Source: Myxococcota bacterium
Lineage (GTDB): Bacteria; Myxococcota; Polyangia; GCA-2747355; JAKLHH01
NCBI GenBank assembly: GCA_022710245.1
Contig: JAKLHH010000501.1
Span: 1 to 6,100, forward strand
Length of the DNA: 6,100 nt
Direction of reading: 5' to 3'
Shown: in pieces, positions 3,215 to 6,100 of the stretch
Position numbering within the stretch: the stretch's first letter is position 1
Layout: each line of letters opens with the position of its first letter
Program-made: the position numbers and the translations under genes
The notes under the pieces: model-generated
The model's input: only the letters and a program-made list of their open reading frames with translations
The model's database searches: none
Told to the model about the DNA's origin: nothing

Positions 3215-5553
3215 AGGCCCAGCCCCTTGAGCACGGCCGCGGCGCCGGGGACGGGCAGGGTGGCCGCGTCGATGTTGCTCCCGTTGTCGTGCAGCCGCAC
3301 GCTGGGGTCGAGGAGCACGGCCAGGTCGACGCCCTCGCCGGCGTTGACGCCGATCAAGTTGTGGTGGACCTCGCCGTCCTGTCCGGTCGCGCTCGCACCC
3401 GTCGCCGCCTGCAGTCCGCAGAGGGCGCTGCCCGAGACCTCGAAGCCGCGCAGCGTCGCGGTGACGCGTCCGGAGAGCGAGACGCCGATGCCGCCGCCCT
3501 GCGCCACGCCGCCCTTGACGCACGAGCCGGCCTGGCCCTCGGGGACGTCGGCGCAGGCCGAGCGGCCCGTGTCGCGCACCAGCGCGCTCTCCAGCGTGAG
3601 CTTCGAGAACGGCCCGCCAGCCGCGGGCTGGATCACCTGCAGCCCGACGCCGCGGCAGCGCTCGACCAGGAGGCGCGTGACGCTGGCCGTGGAGCCGAGC
3701 TGCGTGACCAGGCCGAGCCCCGAGTAGCCGCCGCTCGCCAGGCTGCGCGTGTCGCGGATCGCGAGGTCCTCGATGGTCGCGGTGCTCGGCTGACCCGGCG
3801 TGGCCTCGGTGGAGGTGGTGAGGAGGAGCGCGAGGTCGCTGTTCCGCTCGAGCGCGGCGCGGCGCAGCGTCAGCTTCGTGCCCTGCAGCTCCAGCCCGCG
3901 GCCGTAGAGGCCGAGCTTGCCGTCGGGGACCGTGTCCTGGACGGTGAGGTCGCTGGCCGTGAGCTGCGGCTGCGCGCGGTCGGGCTGGCTGATGCCCGCG
4001 ATGATCGCGTGCGAGCGGTTGCCGGCGAGCAGCGCCCGCTCGAGGGTCACCTCGCCGCTGTCCATGGTCAGCCCGACGCCGCGCAGGCCGTCCTTGGTCC
4101 GCCCTCGCGTGCCGAGGATGGCGAGGTCACTGAGCTGCAGGCGCAGGGCGGCGACCTGCACGCTCGGCCCCGGCGCGCCGATCAGGATCCCCGAGTCGGT
4201 GGCCTCCTCGACGAGCACGCGCTCACCGCTGACGCTGCCCGCCACCGCGAGGGCGACGCCGGCCTCACCGGTCTTCGCGCTGGACCCCGTGCCTCGCACG
4301 ACCACGTCGTGGAGCTTGATCGTCGGCGCCGGCCCCTCGGCGCTCATCCCCACCGCCGAGAGCGCGGCGACCTGCATCTCCTCCACCAGGACGCGGGTGA
4401 GCTCGGCGCTGCTCTTGTCGAAGACGACGAGGGCGCGCGCCTCGTTCAGCTTGCCGGCGATCGTCTGGCGGAGCTGGCAGTCAGTCAGCGCGAGGGCCGC
4501 GCCGCCGGTCACCGCAGCGGTGATGTTGCTCGCGCGCTCGAGGAGGCAGCGCTCGAGGCGCACGTCGGCCGGTGACTCGAGGCGGACGGCGTTCCCGTCG
4601 TTGACGCTGCTGTCGGTGACGTCGCGGAGCACCAGGTCCGAGAGGGCGACGGTGGTCTTGCTGCTGGTGGCGCCGCCGACGAGCAGCGCCTCCTGGGCCA
4701 CGCGCTCGACGACCACTCGGCTCCCCTTCACCACGGCGCCGTCGCCGAAGGCGAGCCCCACGCCCGCGATGTCGCGGACCACGACGTCCTTCAGTGTCAG
4801 CGTCGGCGCGGTCTTGCCCTGCAGGAGCCCGAAGGTCTTGGCGCCGCGGATCTCGACCCGCTCCAGCCCGACCTCACCCTCGGCACCGTAGACGAAGACG
4901 CCGCCCTTCTCCGGAGCGATGGTCAGGTTCGCCAGCCGCGACCCGCCGCTCCCGAGGGTGACGGTGGGCTGGCCCGGCTGGCTGGCGAGCCCCTTCAGGA
5001 CGGTGCCGCCCGGGCAGGCGCCGACGAGCGCGAGGCCCTTCTTGAGGTACAGCGTCTCCTCGTAGGTCTCGGCGGCGAGCGCGAGGATCGATCCGGCAGC
5101 AGCGGCGGTCACCGCGTCGCCGACGGAGCCGAAGGGCTTGGCCTGTGAGCCATCGCCGCCGGTGGCCCCGCGCTGCACGTAGACGATCGCGCCGGTGAAC
5201 CCCGGCGCGAGCGCGCGGAGCTCGGCCTCGGACAGGTAGGCGGTAGGCGGACAGGCGCCGAGCGGGCGGCAGGCGGCCTCGGAGACGAGCTGCACCTGGC
5301 CGTCAGCGCACTTCTGCCCGGCAGGCGGCGCGCAGACCAGGTGCTCGACGGCGCTGCCCTTGGCGACCGTGCGTGGGGTCCAGCCGGCGGGGCAGGTCCA
5401 GGAGGCGAAGCGGGGCAGGGCAGGGGCCGTGGGCGCCGGCACGGTCGGGGCCGCGTCCGGCGTCGCGCCACCACCGTCAGCCGCGGGCGGCTCGCTTCCC
5501 TTGCAGGCCAGGAGGAGCAACGTGGCCGCCAGCCCTGCGCGCGTGCGGGTCAT
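3211..5553 (-). CDS. Right-handed parallel beta-helix surface lipoprotein
   Basis: This is a 780-residue predicted lipoprotein. The signal peptide MTRTRAGLAATLLLLAC has the lipobox LLA|C (Cys17). A Pro/Ala/Gly linker runs to about residue 48, then a Cys-containing module with Cys 54, 74, 82, 95 and 101. GGDGSQAKPFGSVGDAV (132-148) is the usual entry to DUF1565/right-handed beta-helix domains. The rest, about 150-760, alternates strands of the types vvVRDt and lLVERxxxxGlxV with Gly/Ser-rich loops, typical of a long parallel beta-helix. Such folds bind or cleave polysaccharide in some families, but no catalytic motif of pectate lyases or other lyases can be pointed to, so adhesion or scaffolding is equally possible. 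AAGG, 7 nt before the ATG, supports the start. The stop overlaps the sigma factor start by 4 bp, so the two genes are almost certainly cotranscribed. Confidence 0.87.
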   Translation of the reverse strand: MTRTRAGLAATLLLLACKGSEPPAADGGGATPDAAPTVPAPTAPALPRFASWTCPAGWTPRTVAKGSAVEHLVCAPPAGQKCADGQVQLVSEAACRPLGACPPTAYLSEAELRALAPGFTGAIVYVQRGATGGDGSQAKPFGSVGDAVTAAAAGSILALAAETYEETLYLKKGLALVGACPGGTVLKGLASQPGQPTVTLGSGGSRLANLTIAPEKGGVFVYGAEGEVGLERVEIRGAKTFGLLQGKTAPTLTLKDVVVRDIAGVGLAFGDGAVVKGSRVVVERVAQEALLVGGATSSKTTVALSDLVLRDVTDSSVNDGNAVRLESPADVRLERCLLERASNITAAVTGGAALALTDCQLRQTIAGKLNEARALVVFDKSSAELTRVLVEEMQVAALSAVGMSAEGPAPTIKLHDVVVRGTGSSAKTGEAGVALAVAGSVSGERVLVEEATDSGILIGAPGPSVQVAALRLQLSDLAILGTRGRTKDGLRGVGLTMDSGEVTLERALLAGNRSHAIIAGISQPDRAQPQLTASDLTVQDTVPDGKLGLYGRGLELQGTKLTLRRAALERNSDLALLLTTSTEATPGQPSTATIEDLAIRDTRSLASGGYSGLGLVTQLGSTASVTRLLVERCRGVGLQVIQPAAGGPFSKLTLESALVRDTGRSACADVPEGQAGSCVKGGVAQGGGIGVSLSGRVTATLRGFEVSGSALCGLQAATGASATGQDGEVHHNLIGVNAGEGVDLAVLLDPSVRLHDNGSNIDAATLPVPGAAAVLKGLGL
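3223..3228 (-). promoter_or_regulatory. Ribosome binding site of the sigma factor, inside the beta-helix gene
   Basis: On the minus strand AAGGGG lies 8 nt before the GTG at 3214, within the last codons of the beta-helix gene. It decides the start of the sigma factor and fits translational coupling by termination and re-initiation. Confidence 0.6.
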
Positions 5554-5630
5554 CCGCCAACCTTAGCACCCCCCTCACCTGGCTTTCTACGGTGGCAGCG
5601 GGCCGCTTTGCGCCCCGGCGGCGAGGTCGA

Positions 5631-6100
5631 TCAGGGCCCGCACCAGTGAAAGGTCGACTGGTCCGCGACGGCCCAGACGTCGTTCGGACCCGAGCCCGCC
5701 AGGCCGACCACGTTGCTGGTGAAGTTCGTCGTGGTCGGGACCCACGAGGAGCCGTCATAGCGGAGCAGGGTCCCGCTGTCGCCGGCGGCGAAGGGCACGC
5801 CGGCCACGGCCCAGACCGCCCGCAGCGTCACGGTGGTCCCGCTGGTCATCGGCTTCCACCCGGTCCCGTCGAAGCGGACGATGGTGCCCGCCGCGCCGAC
5901 GGCGTAGATCGCGGTCGCCGAGCTGCCCCAGACGGCGTGGAGCGTCTGCGTGGTGTTCGAGGTCTCCGGCAGCCACTTCGAGCCGTTGAAGCGGACGATC
6001 GCTCCCCCCGCCCCGACCGCGTAGACGTTGCTGGCGCCGGTGCCCCAGACGCCGTGCAGGTCCTGGGTCGTGCCGCCGCTCTGGCCCGACCAGGGGGAGG
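5631..6100 (-). CDS. Beta-propeller repeat protein, C-terminal part (5' partial)
   Basis: The frame is open from the window's right edge (first whole codon at 6098) to a TGA at 5631-5633 and gives 155 residues. Two successive 39-residue repeats are clear, followed by a third, diverged repeat. The pattern is LHxVWGxxxxxxYAVGxxGxIVRFxG, then W and a Ser/Thr-rich turn. The protein ends with VVGLAGSGPNDVWAVADQ, a partial blade, and then STFHWCGP. Repeats with VWG, YAVG and IVRFDG mark beta-propeller proteins of the BNR/WD-like type that are abundant among exported myxobacterial proteins. Each repeat would form about one blade. The N-terminus, any signal peptide and the blade number lie outside the window. 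Function is unknown. A methionine start at 5849 would cut a repeat in the middle and is rejected. The next gene on the same strand starts 77 bp downstream, so cotranscription is possible. Confidence 0.85.
   Translation of the reverse strand, partial: SPWSGQSGGTTQDLHGVWGTGASNVYAVGAGGAIVRFNGSKWLPETSNTTQTLHAVWGSSATAIYAVGAAGTIVRFDGTGWKPMTSGTTVTLRAVWAVAGVPFAAGDSGTLLRYDGSSWVPTTTNFTSNVVGLAGSGPNDVWAVADQSTFHWCGP
5709..6059 (-). repeat. Three tandem ~117-bp repeats coding propeller blades
   Basis: The units run approximately 6059-5943, 5942-5826 and 5825-5709 on the minus strand. The first two are exactly 39 codons each, with the same order of VWG, YAVG, IVRF, W and a Ser/Thr-rich end. The third keeps VW, FAAG, LLRYDG and W. 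The repeats continue beyond the right edge, since SGGTTQD just before the first unit looks like the end of an earlier blade. Confidence 0.75.

Noticed and set aside
2480..3727. Plus-strand frame of 415 residues opposite the sigma and beta-helix genes
   Set aside because: It is Arg/Ala/Glu-rich shadow coding caused by high GC, crosses two real genes and has no domain.
3289..4575. Plus-strand frame of 428 residues opposite the beta-helix gene
   Set aside because: The composition is typical of an antisense shadow. The minus-strand frame has a lipobox, linker and regular beta-helix rungs.
5562..5580. GG-N10-GC pattern on the minus strand before the beta-helix gene (possible sigma-54 promoter)
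   Set aside because: Spacing fits, but about five other consensus bases fail, and transcription would start at the ATG itself, leaving out the ribosome site.
5600..5626. Possible GC-rich hairpin between the propeller and beta-helix genes as a terminator
   Set aside because: The stem is about 5 bp with a long loop and no T-run follows, so it is not supported.

Overview
The window is very GC-rich and almost fully coding. It looks like chromosome from a myxobacterium or close relative (Myxococcota). Two independent signs support this: a C-terminal tail of the MYXO-CTERM type at the left edge, and a sigma-70-family factor resembling the Myxococcales-restricted group that I recall as TIGR03001 (gmx1). 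No tRNA, rRNA, CRISPR array, insertion sequence or phage gene is visible.

Left part, plus strand (1-2305). The 3' end of a surface-anchored protein gene (1-171) is followed by a 157-bp regulatory gap. The gap holds a good sigma-54 (-24/-12) promoter candidate at 278-294, with inverted repeats upstream that could bind an activator. Three small lipoprotein genes follow in tandem (329-661, 684-1022, 1061-1414), probably one operon. Each has a signal peptide and lipobox, then the same nine residues CTATPIHLP at the mature N-terminus, then a disordered Asp/Gly/Ala-rich tail with no obvious folded domain. A 135-bp gap with overlapping inverted repeats near the start codon leads to a fourth lipoprotein (1550-2305). 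It has a similar linker, but the linker carries a folded beta-sandwich (PPC-like) domain.

Right part, minus strand (2315-6100), converging on the left part with only 9 bp between stop codons. Read 5' to 3', it starts with the 3' part of a beta-propeller protein with 39-residue repeats (6098-5631). Next, after 77 bp, is a 780-residue lipoprotein with a long right-handed parallel beta-helix (5553-3211). Last is a 299-residue sigma factor (3214-2315) whose GTG start overlaps the beta-helix stop by 4 bp.

Six of the seven genes appear to encode exported or surface proteins, and the seventh is a transcription initiation factor translationally linked to one of them. I infer a cell-envelope locus under dedicated regulation, with a sigma-54 promoter on one side and a specialised sigma factor on the other. 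No biochemical function can be assigned to any of the surface proteins. The parts most likely to be undescribed are the triplicated CTATPIHLP lipoproteins and the coupling of the beta-helix lipoprotein to the sigma factor.
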